Shown one piece after another: positions 32,483-43,639 of a DNA stretch of 64,000 nt. The position numbers and the translations under genes are program-made. Origin of the DNA: Clitopilus passeckerianus (taxonomy: Eukaryota > Basidiomycota > Agaricomycetes > Agaricales > Entolomataceae). The DNA is taken from the NCBI GenBank assembly GCA_944990035.1, contig CALYLX010000106.1, positions 62,001 to 126,000 of the forward strand. Direction: 5' to 3'. The notes beneath the pieces were generated by a model that saw nothing but the letters and a program-made list of their open reading frames with translations, was not told where the DNA came from and ran no database searches. The number at the start of each line of letters is the position of its first letter. Position 1 is the first letter of the stretch.

Positions 32483-33707
32483 ATGTCGATTCACTCCGTC
32501 CGTCGTGCCCAAATTCATCTGGCATGGGATAATAGGTTAGTCTTACTGCAATTGCCTGGCTCCAGATATCCTCACCCAGTTTCATCAAGTATCCCGCCCG
32601 TTATTCGTATCCAATCTGGAGAGACTGTCTCGTTTGACTGTTTGGACGCTTCTAACGGGCAAATCACCGCATCGTCCCTCACGGCAGACCTCTCTTCTCT
32701 CCAACTCTCTTCTCTCGATCAAGTAAACGGACCCGTCTTCGTCGAAGGCGCTCGACCGGGAGATACTCTTCAAGTCGACGTCCTCTCTATCGAAACCGCA
32801 GACTGGGGTTGGACAGCCCTCATACCCGGCTTCGGGCTTCTCCATGATGACTTCCCGGAAACAGCCTTGAAGATCTGGACCTTGGACAAGAAGGAAGGTT
32901 TTGCCTACTTTGACAAGGAGAAATGGCCAGGCATCAGGATTCCTTTGGCGCCGTTCCCCGGAGAGATGGGCGTTGCTCCTGGGGCGAAAGGTGCATTTTC
33001 GACGATCCCGCCATATAGGACTGGAGGGAATCTGGATACGAAACATTTGAAAGTCGGATCGAGGCTCTTCTTGCCTGTCGAGGTGGAGGGTGCTCTGTTC
33101 TCTATTGGTGTACGCCATTTGCGCTCTGGATATCTTCAGTGCTGATACTGAATGAACAGGATGGACACGCGGCTCAAGGCGATGGAGGTACGTTTATGAT
33201 CAATCTGACGTATTTGTAACCATTCCCGTTAACTTGTTACAGAGGTAGCTGGTAAGTGGCGTCTCTGTTTCCGTCAAGCTATCTTCTAAACGAACAATAG
33301 GTACCGCTATTGAAACACCGATGAATGTGTCTGTCCGACTGACCGTACGCAAAGACCGACCTTTCACCACGACACCCCACTTCATTAGTCCCACATCCAA
33401 CATCACACCCCAGGAATGCTACACGACAACCGGTGTTGAGTCAGATCTCCGCGATGCTAGTCGTTCGGCAACGAGGAACATGATTGAGTTTCTCGTGGCG
33501 AAGTTTGGAATGAGCAAGATCGAGGCGTACATGCTATGTAGTGTTGCAGGAGACCTCAGGATACACGAGGCTGTGAGTGACTCCTTGATCGGAAAAGGTG
33601 CTTTATTGACCAATGAATTCGTATCACAGGTTGACATGCCGAACTATATTGTGGGAATGATGATGCCTCTTTCAGTTCTAGGAGAACATAAATCGCTTGT
33701 TGAATGA
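32483..33707 (+). CDS. Acetamidase/formamidase family protein, paralog 2
   Basis: Close relative of the gene at 2138-3280, same strand. Start MSIHSVRRAQIHLAWDN. Six exons fit one frame of about 319 residues: 32483-32535, 32590-33109, 33160-33187, a 9-nt exon 33243-33251, 33301-33572 and 33630-33707. Shared blocks are SGETVSFDCLDASNGQIT, VNGPVFVEGARPGDTLQVDV, ADWGWTALIPGFGLL, GEMGVAPGAKGAFSTIPP, GGNLDTKHL, DGHAAQGDGE and RIHEAVDMPNYIVG. It has two introns that paralog 1 lacks (around the microexon, and before VDMPNY) and lacks the last intron of paralog 1. The C-terminus MMMPLSVLGEHKSLVE is different. Predicted cytosolic amidase that releases ammonia from formamide or a similar amide. Confidence 0.86.
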
Positions 33708-33955
33708 TCAGCGTCTTCCTGAAATGACTCTTTGATGCCTGCGAATTCAAATGAAGTCACCTTACCTTTATACATCAGTACTGCATCAGTGCTTCTGTGC
33801 CAAAAACGAAGCTTAGACTTCCAAAGAATGAGCCACCCTGCCATCATCTCTATTGCCAATTCTTTGTCACGCGGCATGATTTCAGAGCTTCTCTTTCAAC
33901 ATACGTTTATATATGTGGATCCATATGATTAGCACTGAACAGAACTTTTTCCGCA

Positions 33956-35976
33956 ATGCCCACCACCACACTCACCCCGTATCTAACCCTTCCGCACCTC
34001 CTCTCTCTTACTTGGCTCGCTTACCCCATCATATCACTTGGACTGATAGCTTTCCGACTTCATGCTTCATTTTCAACTGCACATGCCTCTCTGTCGAACG
34101 CAAAATCGACACTATTAGCGTCATGTAGAGCAGCAGAGACGGCGGCTACCTCTGCTACATCCATTCCACATATCCTAGCGATCAAGATGAATGAGCAGTA
34201 TGTCGGAGCCGTTAATGCGAGTCTGGATGCTGCCAGGAAGGCTTTGGTGCTATCATTGACGATTCTGGAGGGGATCATCAACTTCATCGTCGACATATAT
34301 CGCTCAACGCTGCTATGTTTTCTCGAATTGGCTGTTAGAACGGGGTTTGAGATTCTCATTGCGGCTGTTAAAGCGGTTCGTCTTCCGCCTCGTGCCTTGT
34401 GGGGTTGCTTTATACATGCCATTTGCAGATCAATGAAGTCGTTCAATCAGTAGCCTCTTCCCTTCGTACCAGTATACAAAAAGACATATCCTCTGCCAAC
34501 TCCGCTATCCAATCCTTCATCGATGGAATTAATAAAATCAACCCTTTCTCCGACATCAAAGCTCCCCAAATCCCCATGCCCAACCTCGACGCGCTCAACA
34601 ACGTCCAACTTCCCCCAACGATTCAAGATGCTCTGACTAAACTGAACTCGAGCCTGCCAACGGTTGCAGAGTTGAAGAACGAGGTCGAGGATATCATTGA
34701 CATGCCCTTCGAGTTGGTCAAGAAGGAAATTAATGATACGTTTGCTAAGGTCGTTCTTACGCCCGAAACCTTGCCGGTTCCGGAAAGGAGTACCATAACC
34801 TTCTGTGGGGATGTGGATTTGGCTCTCGTCGACGATTTGGGACACCAGTTGGCGAAGACTGAGAAAATTGGATACATCATCATATCTCTCGTCGCACTCG
34901 CTTTCGTTGCCTTTCTTTGCTTCTTCGAGTGGTACAAGTGGAAATCTCTCAAGAAGCATATGGAATATACGCGACAAGCGTGGGGTACGGAACCGACCCA
35001 TGCCAAGGACACTTCGCTGCCACCTCAGGAAGGCATCCCCACAATTGAGATGACAGACCACAATCTCCTCATTCTGGCAGACATATCCTCTCACCCACTC
35101 TCCAGGCGCGTCGTAAACCAAGTTGCGACGAAACTCCATCTATCCTCCACAACCCATACAAACATCAACTGGTTCACATCATACATCTTTCACCCCTTGG
35201 CTCTGGGTTGTTTGTTAGTTGGCCTTCTAGGGTTGGTTTCAATCGAGTTGCAGCTCGTCGCTCTGCACCCACTAGAGAGAGACTTTCAAGTCAAAGGCCA
35301 ACAACAGATTTCAGATTTCTCGACCAAGATCGCTGCATCAATGAATTCGTCAATGTACTCTCAATCCACCGCATATACATCCGCCATAAACTCCCGCATC
35401 ACCGATATTAACACCCAACTTTCTTCTGGGATCCTTGGTTCGATTCAGAACACAACTATCCATATCAATCAGACGATAGCGAACTTTTATCAGGATGTAC
35501 AAAATGGTGTGGAAACGGTCTTCGGCGGGACGATATTGGATGCGCCTATCCAAGAGTTTGTGAGGTGTTTTTTAGGGAGTAAGGTGGATGTTGTGGAGAG
35601 TGTACTTACCTTTCTGGAGAGAGAGGTTTCGGTTCAGCTGCCACTGATCAACAACACCATCCTGGAGCTTCAGCCGGACCAGCTCCAAGACCTGACCCGA
35701 CCAATTGCACTCGCTGCTATCGGAGGGGATGCGAGCGTAGGTGGAGGTCAAGAAGAAAGCGAAGACGGGCTCCTGCAGAAGATCGTTCGAGAGTATGCTC
35801 GAAGTCTTCGGAAGGAAAGAATTCTATTCGCTGTTTTAATTGGCTGCTGGATTGTCGTCATTCTCATGGGCATTGCAATAATACTATGGAATTTGATGAA
35901 GGCAAGGAGGAATGGGGGGAGCAGGGAAATTACAGATGAAAGCAGGTCCGTTTACGATACAGATCCGAAGACATAA
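33956..35976 (+). CDS. PRM1: Plasma membrane fusion protein PRM1
   Basis: PRM1 is a multi-pass membrane protein that promotes plasma-membrane fusion of mating or anastomosing fungal cells. Two exons, 33956-34375 and 34429-35976, give about 655 residues, the usual size. Start MPTTTLTPYLTLPHLLSL. Membrane segments: LSLTWLAYPIISLGLIAFRL (about 15-34), a hydrophobic stretch around ALVLSLTILEGIINFIVDIY, GYIIISLVALAFVAFLCFFE, HPLALGCLLVGLLGLVSIEL and LFAVLIGCWIVVILMGIAII near the C-terminus. Long extracellular loops contain amphipathic repeats (SIQKDISSANSAIQSFIDGI) and the conserved STITFCGDVD cysteine. Orthology is judged from topology and these blocks. No break was seen. Confidence 0.88.
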
Positions 35977-36311
35977 TCTCAGACGACTCGAATTTCGCTT
36001 ACGAGCTTACCTGTGTTTTTGGATTGGAGGGCGTAACCACTTTGATCAGGCAATCGACTGCGAAATGTCGTGCATCTTGCAGCCCTGAGATTCTCTGACT
36101 CACTACCGGCTAAGAATGCCCTTTCTTTGGCGGGTCGTACGACTTGGGTCGAGGACCTTCAAGGTTTCTATTGACCATCAGATGACTCGTCGGGACCGGT
36201 GATATACACGGTTATCTAATATCTTTCGGATTGATCGGGAAACATCGGAGCCCGGGCGAATCAGCTGGTTGATAAGCCACGTCGTTATCTGATAAGGACG
36301 CATCTATTTTC

Positions 36312-38306
36312 ATGTCCATCATCACTACAGCCTTTCGAGCACTGAATGCAATGGTGGCTTCAACCGAAGCTTCAACGAATACCGTTGTTGTTCTAGGAGC
36401 TGCTTACGGAGGTTGGTTCTTTGCCTGACTATACGAATAGAACGCTTCTAACGACAATCCAGGGGCACGAGCTGCGCAGATTCTTGCTGCTGGAGTGCCG
36501 GATGACTGGAGAGTACTCCTCATCGACCGAAATTCGTAAGCCGAAGCACAGATCCCTTCAAAACACGTCTAATAGCTCTTACAGACATACTAATCGTGAG
36601 CGATTAGAGATATTGGCTTGAATTCTCTTAATATTCGAATTCCGCAGACGTCTATATTCTGCCACGACTGGCAGTTCTTCCTGGTCATGAACAGAAAGCT
36701 TGTAAGGCGGTAAAATGCTCTAAAATATCCCGTTTAACACGTCTCTCTGTTCAGTCGTCCCAAATACCCATGTCTTTATGACGAAGGTGCCTCCTCGTCT
36801 TCACCGACGTCTCCAGGCTCATGTCACAGCTTTCAACAAGAACTCGCTCACGCTCTCCAAAGCATTCCCAGAACATGGCCTACCGACAACCGAAGTCGCT
36901 TTCGACTATGCCATCTACGCTTTGGGTGCCCAACTCCCTAGGCCTCTGAATCTGTGGAATCTGGACTCGGATGGGAAGCCTCTGCCAACAACCCCGGAGA
37001 AGGGCCATCAGCTTCCTCCTTACCATGGTGAAAAGCCTGAGGGCATGGAGTGGCTCAAGGAATACCAGGTCATCCTTAAAGATGCCGCTAATGTCCTCGT
37101 CGTTGGTGGAGGTGCTCTGGGCATCCGTAAGTCCCCCGCTGATCTTCATGGGCGGTATACTGATACCTAGATATCTTCAGAATTCGCAACAGATATCGCT
37201 GCTGTACATCCGGACAAGAAGGTGACCCTGCTTCACTCGCGAGACCGCCTCCTCCCGCGGTTCGATGAAATGATGCATACCGAAAGTGAGGATACTATTC
37301 CTCCATCATCTACATAGTTCTGGACCGATCTTCAGTTCTCTCCACTATCAAGACCTCGTTCCCCACCATCGAAGTAATCCTCGGCGAACGTCTGGATATG
37401 GCTTCCGTGGACGAGAAGAACCGTGACTCGCAAGGTCAACGTATCGTCCGAACCGTCACCGGGCGCGAAATCCACGCCGATTACCTCGTCAGTGCTTCTT
37501 CACCGGTAGAGTTCCGACCCTTACTGAAAGCACGATCATGTTCCAGATGCTTTGTACCGGGCAAAGCCCAAACACCACCCTCCTCCACGCAATGGATCCT
37601 TCGACCATCAAACCCTCTGACCACCTCGCCCACGTACTTAGAACCATGCAACTCGCTCCTCTGAAACCTTCCACACCATCGACCGTCACCTCCGTCGTCT
37701 CGGGAACTGCTGAAGCCGAGGTCACCGCAGCTCTTAAGGAGTTGTATGTCGACGGCGCGGAGAATGTTCACGAGACGGGAAAGACGAAGAATCAACCTCA
37801 ACATGGAGAATTGGAGGGGCATGAAGGAGAAATAAAGAAAGTCGAGGAAACCCCGTATCCTCACATCTTCGTCGTTGGAGATGCGGCGGATGCCTTTGGA
37901 GCCATAAGCGCTGGCCATACGGCGTATTTCCAGGTAAGCCTGATTCACATTGTTCAATTGATAGATCACAGTCTCATGGTTCGACTTTCTCTAGGGCGAG
38001 GTAGCTGCTCGTAACATCATTCGCCTCATTAAGCGGGGCGAGGGTAAGGATGACGAGCCACTCGAGCTTTACCAACCTGGTTTACCAGCTATCAAGGTTT
38101 CCTTGGGTTTGGTGCGTAATTTTTTTCTTCCCCAACCGATCTCTCGTAGTTTCTGATGAGACGCGTCTCCTTGATAGGGCAAGAGTATCTATCAAAGTCA
38201 AGGTGCTATAGGCTGGGCCGATAATGTACCCGACGACCTTGACGCTGCTGGAGTCTGGGCATACTTTGGGTTGCACCCCAAGAGCGATGATGAGATGTAT
38301 GATTAA
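36312..38306 (+). CDS. AIF-like FAD/NAD(P)H oxidoreductase
   Basis: Pyridine nucleotide-disulfide oxidoreductase of the AIF/AIFM2 (FSP1) type; relatives reduce quinones with NAD(P)H at membranes or mitochondria. Start at 36312; an N-terminal Rossmann motif [20 protein letters not shown] spans an intron; VLLIDRNSH and [16 protein letters not shown] follow; the NAD-binding Rossmann motif is [19 protein letters not shown] (across an intron at about 37126-37180); then [36 protein letters not shown]; and the C-terminal FAD-contact motif [20 protein letters not shown], followed by [17 protein letters not shown] and the end KSDDEMYD (TAA 38304-38306). About eight short introns. Its 3' end overlaps the antisense frame of the truncated Rho-like copy 1 region. 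Confidence 0.85.
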
Positions 38307-38346
38307 ACATATTGTTGTATTTAAGTCGTATGGCAAGTTGGATGTG

Positions 38347-38570
38347 GGGTAACTTAAGGGCCGGAGGCGATCGTGTTCCTCTACGCGTCTGGTGTCCCAG
38401 AGGCTCAGGTTGTAGGACTTCCCGTTGAGTTTGTATTCCTCAGCATACCCATCGAAGACGAGTGGGACATAGTCTTGCGGGAAAGTGTTCATAGTGTAGG
38501 AGATGAACAGGCAGGTTTTCCCCACGCCGTTGTCGCCGACTGCGACGAGTTTAATGGGAAGTAGGGGCAT
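38347..38570 (-). pseudogene. Rho-like GTPase copy 1, truncated
   Basis: N-terminal 75 residues of a Rho/Rac-type GTPase: [20 protein letters not shown] (P-loop intact), [20 protein letters not shown] (effector loop, close to the usual YxPTVFDxY) and [20 protein letters not shown]. Homology stops after LRPLSYP; downstream sequence in the same frame is unrelated and runs into the antisense of the AIF-like gene end. In the G3 position the usual DTAGQE reads DTRRVE. Closest in sequence to copy 2 at 39058. Likely a partial duplicate. Confidence 0.75.
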
Positions 38571-39057
38571 GAGTTCGGTTTACAGAATGCGAACCGGGCA
38601 GCTTAGCTTGCAAAACAGTGTTGGTGGAAGAAGCAGACAGCTTGCTATAAGTTAGATCTCTACCAACACCCTGGAAGGAAGGCTGTCCCCTTACGACCAA
38701 CCAAACTCGGTCCACCTGGCCACGACTCATACCGGTGATCCATCAAGCTCAAGCTTCCACCAATGCTCGTCCCATTCTTTGACATTGTCTACAGCATACA
38801 CACAAATTCTCTAGAGCTCCCGAAGAATGTGATTACCTCCATGGCTGAGCTTGTTAATTTCGTCCTTCTATTTTGATTATGACCACCTATCCGGGGATCT
38901 TGGCTCCTTCTCTGGTCCACGCTGAAGGTTCCAGGTATTGGCCCCTTTCCCTTAATGTATCCCTTCCATTAGAGACAAATCATGGAACAAATATCCCGTA
39001 GGTTTACTCAAATATTCGCCGAAAAAAATATGACCGTTTCTCTGGTCCAGCTATACC
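38571..39057. other. Spacer between Rho-like copies 1 and 2
   Basis: No supported gene; presumed promoter region of copy 1 and 3' flank of copy 2. Confidence 0.5.
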
Positions 39058-39654
39058 TTACGCCACGATACAGTGACAGCAAGTCGACCTCCTCTGCGGG
39101 CAGGGTGCATCCAGCACCGATTGGACAGCCTCCCCGAAAACATTATTTAAGCCCTCCCCAGTCATTGCTGAACATTCCAGGTACTTCTTTGCACCAATTT
39201 CCTGCGCCATAGCAAACCCTTGTTCATGCGTAACGGAAGTGGGTTCTCGACCTCGTTGGATTCGATTCTCTGGGATTTCGAGATCCGCACGAAGATCAAA
39301 TTTTGCGCCGACCAAGACATACGTTGCGTTTGGACGATGGTGAGATATCTCCGGGTACCATTTCGTCCTGAGGTTTTCGTAACTAGATGGATCGACAAGC
39401 GAGAAACAGAGAAGGAACACGTCGGTTTGGGGATAAGATAAAGGACGGAGGCAATCGTATCCCTCTCTGCATACAGTGTTCCAGAGACCCAGGCAGTAGG
39501 ACTTCCCGTTGAGTTTGTATTCCTCAGCGTATCCATCGAACACGGTCGGGATATAATTTTGAGGGAAAGTATTGCTCGTAGAGGAAATGAATAGGCACGT
39601 CTTCCCGACTGTGTTGTCGCCAATTGCGACAAGTTTAATTGGGGGTAGGGACAT
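39058..39654 (-). CDS. Rho-like GTPase copy 2, altered switch II
   Basis: Intronless 198-residue Ras-superfamily protein of Rho type. G1 is intact (GDNTVGKTC), G2 is near-canonical (YIPTVFDGY), G5 is intact (LECSAM), and it ends in a CaaX box (CIVA) for prenylation, so a membrane location is expected. G3, normally WDTAGQE, reads WNTVCREGYD: the metal-water Asp, Gly and catalytic Gln are all lost. G4, normally TKLD, reads AKFD. TDVFLLCFSLVDPSSYENLR and TKWYPEISHHRP are typical Rho sequence. The loss of the catalytic glutamine predicts poor or no GTP hydrolysis; G4 change could affect guanine selectivity. Known parallels are atypical Rho proteins such as the Rnd group. Function unknown. Confidence 0.85.
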   Translation of the reverse strand: MSLPPIKLVAIGDNTVGKTCLFISSTSNTFPQNYIPTVFDGYAEEYKLNGKSYCLGLWNTVCREGYDCLRPLSYPQTDVFLLCFSLVDPSSYENLRTKWYPEISHHRPNATYVLVGAKFDLRADLEIPENRIQRGREPTSVTHEQGFAMAQEIGAKKYLECSAMTGEGLNNVFGEAVQSVLDAPCPQRRSTCCHCIVA

Positions 39655-39887
39655 GGGTTTGGGATGGAGTAAGGGAACTAGCTCGTTGGGATAACAGAGA
39701 GGTGGTGGAAGTCGTTACCAGGTACTTACATCTCTATCGCGACCACAGCCGGGAATTTAAGTATTGGGAAGGCTATCCCCAAGGAATCCCAAACTCGGTC
39801 CACTACAGCCACGACACGCACCACCTTATCACACAACATCTACCATTCATCTTTGACCTCGTACAATATGCGATGTAGAAGTATTCT

Positions 39888-40508
39888 TTACGAAATGACA
39901 CATCGAAAGGAACGAGAACGTTTCCATGGCTGAGCTGTTTTATCAGCCTTCTGAGCCACTTTGACTTTAACCGCCTCCCTGAAGACTGTCTCGACTGCCT
40001 CTCCAGTGTACGCAGAGCACTCCACGTATTCTGCACCAATCTCCTTAGCCAACGCTTCCCCTTGCTCCTCCTTGATAGGGATAGTTATAGTTACAAGCCG
40101 TTCGCGAACGTCCACGTGTGTCCCGACCAATAAGATGGCTGCACCGGGATAGCATTGGCGTATTTCTGGGTACCACTTCTCTCGGACATTCTTGAAACTG
40201 GAAGGGTTAACGAGCGAGAAGCATAGGACGAATGTGTCCGTTCCGCGGTGGATCGGAGAGGCGCTTGGTCCGATTATGACCTCCTCTTCTGGTGAGGAGT
40301 GAGTATCGATCAGGTCTAGTAGATAGATCACGCCATCTATTGTGAGCTTTGCGTTAGAGTTGGGATGGATGGGAGGGACAGGGTCTAAGGTAAAGAGCTT
40401 GAGCTCGGATCCCATTGCATATTTCAGAAGGAGAGAGGTCTTGCCCACGCCGGGGTCTCCCACTACGACGACTTTTAAAGGTATCCCTTGCGGCCGCATC
40501 CTGTTCAA
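39888..40508 (-). CDS. Rho-like GTPase copy 3, strongly diverged
   Basis: Intronless 206-residue protein. G1 is intact (GDPGVGKTS); the effector loop is rewritten (VPPIHPNSNAKL) and carries no TVFDNY-like motif; G3 reads LIDTHSSPEEEV instead of WDTAGQE; G4 reads GTHVDVR (Lys replaced by His); G5 is intact (VECSAYTGE). The Rho-type block TDTFVLCFSLVNPSSFKNVR with EKWYPEIRQCYPG is preserved. A basic C-terminus ends in the CaaX box CVIS. Nucleotide binding is plausible through G1/G5, but classical hydrolysis and effector binding are doubtful. Start MNRMRPQGIPLKVVVVG. Confidence 0.8.
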   Translation of the reverse strand: MNRMRPQGIPLKVVVVGDPGVGKTSLLLKYAMGSELKLFTLDPVPPIHPNSNAKLTIDGVIYLLDLIDTHSSPEEEVIIGPSASPIHRGTDTFVLCFSLVNPSSFKNVREKWYPEIRQCYPGAAILLVGTHVDVRERLVTITIPIKEEQGEALAKEIGAEYVECSAYTGEAVETVFREAVKVKVAQKADKTAQPWKRSRSFRCVIS

Positions 40509-40707
40509 AGGTGGTGGTGAAGGTAAGGAGCAAGAGCCTAGTGGGCGATCAAAGGAGATGAATATCCGTTTCAGTGACTACCAAACGCTCTGAGCGAGTT
40601 TTCTGAATCTATTAATGTGCGATACTAGATTCCATGTGCAAACAATTGGATTGGCCAACTAATATACAAGGGTGTTCAGTAGTAGTATAGACATCTTCAC
40701 CCAGTAC

Positions 40708-41470
40708 TTAATCCCTGATATTTTCGTACATCAAGTCACTCCTAAGCGTATACTTCAGGCCCTTTACCACCTCCTCACCACTATGCCAAATGCCTCTTTG
40801 CTGGAAGATTAAAACCCTTCCAAGTTTAGGATGAATATCCAAGTATCGACCCTTGTTGCCGAATATACGGGTAGCACCTCCGGAGAGCTCGGACGCGTCG
40901 TTGAGGTATATCTGGATCGTGACTCGGGAGTTTCGCCCGTCGGGTAGGCGAAGAAGACCATCGCAGTGGGGTTGGAAGTATTCTCCAGGCCCGTACTTGA
41001 GGAAGCTGAGGCGTTCGTTCAGCCTGAGAATCAAAAGCGTGGTTAGCGTCAGAATTTGTTCGAGGTATACTGCGAACCACTTGCCCTACTAACTTCCACG
41101 TTCCCCGCAAACATCGGGGTGCAGCCGCCACAGTTGCCCATTCACTCTCCTCGTGAAGTTCCACCACCTCCTGGATATGGGGCTGCAGCTTCTCGAGGAT
41201 CTTCCCTGCGGCGACATGATCGAACCTCAAGATCCTCCCATTGTTTCTGTAGTCGGTGTCCACAACGTCTCCGCCTGCAGTCTGTATCTTCGCGACTTCC
41301 CAGCTCCCTCCAGATTCAGCAAGTTTAATGAGGTCTTGACATTCGGAAGCGGAGAATAGATTGTCGACAACTTTGATGTATGTCTTTGGTGGGTAGTCTT
41401 TACCGATCGTGGTTTTTTGGAGCTCCAGGAGCCCAGTTTCTGGGTCGATGGTGAAATCGTCGGCAGGCAT
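40708..41470 (-). CDS. Prolyl 4-hydroxylase-like 2OG-Fe(II) oxygenase
   Basis: Two exons on the minus strand: start MPADDFTIDPETGLLEL at 41470; intron with donor GTGGAA near 41099 and acceptor before LNERLSFLKY, restoring the frame RGTLNERLSF; stop at 40708-40710. The double-stranded beta-helix core has the iron ligands H and D in YFQPHCDGLLRLPDG, strand RVTIQIYLNDASELSGGATR, distal histidine in GIWHSGEEVVKG and the 2OG-binding basic residue in KYTLRSDLMYENI. About 235 residues, cytosolic (no signal peptide). The P4H family hydroxylates proline or related substrates using 2-oxoglutarate and O2. It lies inside the Rho-like cluster without obvious functional link. Confidence 0.85.
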
Positions 41471-42034
41471 TGTGAGGGTTCAAGATGTTAGATGGTGATA
41501 AGATAAAGGAGCAGGTAAACAAGTACACGTGCGGGTGCACATGTTATATAGGCCACCGTTGAGGATTCCCTTGAGTCATAGCTGTTGAGGTCAACTGAGC
41601 ACCGCCATGTCGTCGGACTTCATATCAGCGCCAAGTCCAGGCTATCACAAGTGGGCCCCCTTGTGTCCTCTTAGCGGTAATAACGGGAAACGGCCCAAAA
41701 GATTTGAGTTCCGAGCACTAGAATTCTCATAGAGAATTATCGGTGAGGAGAGCATGTCGTGGTTTGGATGATCGAGGCGGCAGTGCGCGATCCGGTTGGC
41801 TTGCAGCTCCATGGGGAAATACGCCACGTGCATCAATCCTATATCAGGCAATTGCGAGTCCCTTTTGGAAGTTATTCTTTCCCACAACGTGAAGCAAACC
41901 CCAGCTCGAAAGCTTTACAAGAAATACCAATAGTCTAATCCCAATAAGAATCCATATGCTCTTCTCCTTGCCAAGTTATCTTGCGCCAAGAATCCTCCAA
42001 AGACTAGGCAGGCCTACCAGAGGTGAAACGACGA
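41471..42034. other. Spacer upstream of P4H-like gene
   Basis: No exon supported. Expected promoter of the oxygenase gene. Confidence 0.5.
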
Positions 42035-42831
42035 TGAGCCGAGAAGGTTAAAGACGAAGAACTTGACCCAGGCAGCGCCCCAGGAACTGCCTTTAGAACC
42101 TCGGTGTCTATGGGGGTGTTCAAGCAGCTGCCTAAATCCAAGCAAGACGCGATTAAGAAGAGAGCCCAAGAAGAAGGGCAAGTAGCCAGGAAGGCCTATC
42201 AAGACATGCTGGCTGCCGCTCCGCCGAAAACTCCAGAGGCTCGTCAACGGTAAGAACCTATAACCATTATATCCCGGCCTTCTTGCTAAACCTCGTGCTC
42301 CGTAGGGCAATAGAGGCACTTCCGTTTTTCATTCTCCCAATTCTGGAGCGCATGAGCCGATACACAGGCAAGGACTTCACGCTTATCTTCGGCGGCCCGT
42401 CTCCTGAGCTCAATGGGGAGCTATTTGCTGACAGGTCAGCATAACATATTTTAGATTTCAGTCAAATGCTGACGCGTTGACACGTTGACCCAGCGTATCA
42501 ACCGGAGGCTTTATTGACAATCCAAAAACTTGGGCTGGCTCAGACGAAGCACGGTTCAAGGAGGAGGTACTGAACCCCTTCAAGGACTTTTTGAAGGTTG
42601 CATACAGTATGTGTATTGGTCTCAAAACACCTCTTCCCCGAGCCTTATAACGCTCATATAGACGATGAAGATATCAGAGCTGCACAGGGCCTGTCTTCGG
42701 CTGTCAAAGACGCCGACCTTCCTGGATTCGATGGATACGGAGACGATGAGGACTCTGACTCTGACTTCACCGATACCGATGACGACGAGGAACTGAGAGA
42801 GGTGGTTCCTCCGCCTAAGAAACGACAATAG
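42035..42831 (+). pseudogene. Unknown accessory gene, decayed
   Basis: Plus-strand exons that join in frame over short introns: SAPGTAFRTSVSMGVFKQLP with KKRAQEEGQVARKAYQDMLA, then RAIEALPFFILPILERMSRY with GKDFTLIFGGPSPELNGEL, then STGGFIDNPKTWAGSDEARF with LNPFKDFLKVAY, and an acidic end DSDSDFTDTDDDEELREV before TAG at 42829-42831. Behind the stop the same frame continues with a basic stretch (KSKPSAARLISRPKGRNARA) until the next stop, so the tail may be cut by a nonsense change. No clear start codon precedes it. The layout (helical part, IFGGPxPxLNG block, FKDFLK block, charged tail) recalls uncharacterised agaricomycete proteins of the kind of gene A. Confidence 0.45.
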
Positions 42832-43639
42832 ACGGCGGCCACAGCTACTAAATCCAAGCCTTCTGCTGCTCGCCTCATTTCACGGCCCAAAGGTCGCAAT
42901 GCTAGAGCGGGACCTTCCAGAACAAAACTGCCGAAACCTCGTTGACTCGCCAATGGAGGATGGTCCTTTCGTTGTCCCAGAACGGACTACACAGCTTACT
43001 GGCGTGGTTAATTGGTCTACTTCAGTTCCGTCGTTGAGCTCTGTGCCAGCCCTGCCGGCAGCTATGTCATTCCAGCTAACAGCTCAACCGGATGCTCTAT
43101 CTCCAATATCACAAACGCCTCCAACGAGGTAGAAACCGACAGCCTTGCAGTGCTGGGGATAATCGCATTCCGAGGCATCCAATTCTTGTTATCGTTTGGG
43201 GAGCGCCATTTACTCATTGTTATTATTGGTTTACACAATGGTTTGTGTGTGATAGAAGAGTATATTTCCTACTTTACGATAATGTAATATTATATCCACT
43301 TCAACTTGAACTCCCCTGATCGATAGCGACATAAATTGAGAAGTGCACCGTTGCGGGAGAGGGAAGACGGGAGGAGGTCCTAATGTGTTTATCCTTTGAT
43401 CCAGCCTTACGAGGCTACAAACGGAGCACGGCGACTCCCCCACCAAGACGCCAATACCAGGTTGGCCGGGGACTGACGTTGGTTGAATACCGGTTTTGAG
43501 CTGCTGTTATCATTGCCTTCATCTATCAAAACAACCCCTGGAGAACCTGCAGAACGAAAAACTTCGGATCAGCACACTAAAACCAACGGTTACCAACAAG
43601 TCAGATACATACTCCTGGAGAACGACGCTGGAGCTTATG
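42832..43639. other. Spacer, no supported gene
   Basis: Includes the readthrough tail of the decayed gene to about 42940; otherwise only shadow frames. Confidence 0.45.

Noticed and set aside
38082..38346. C-terminal extension of Rho-like copy 1
   Set aside because: The frame is open, but homology to Rho ends at LRPLSYP and the rest is antisense to the end of the AIF-like gene.
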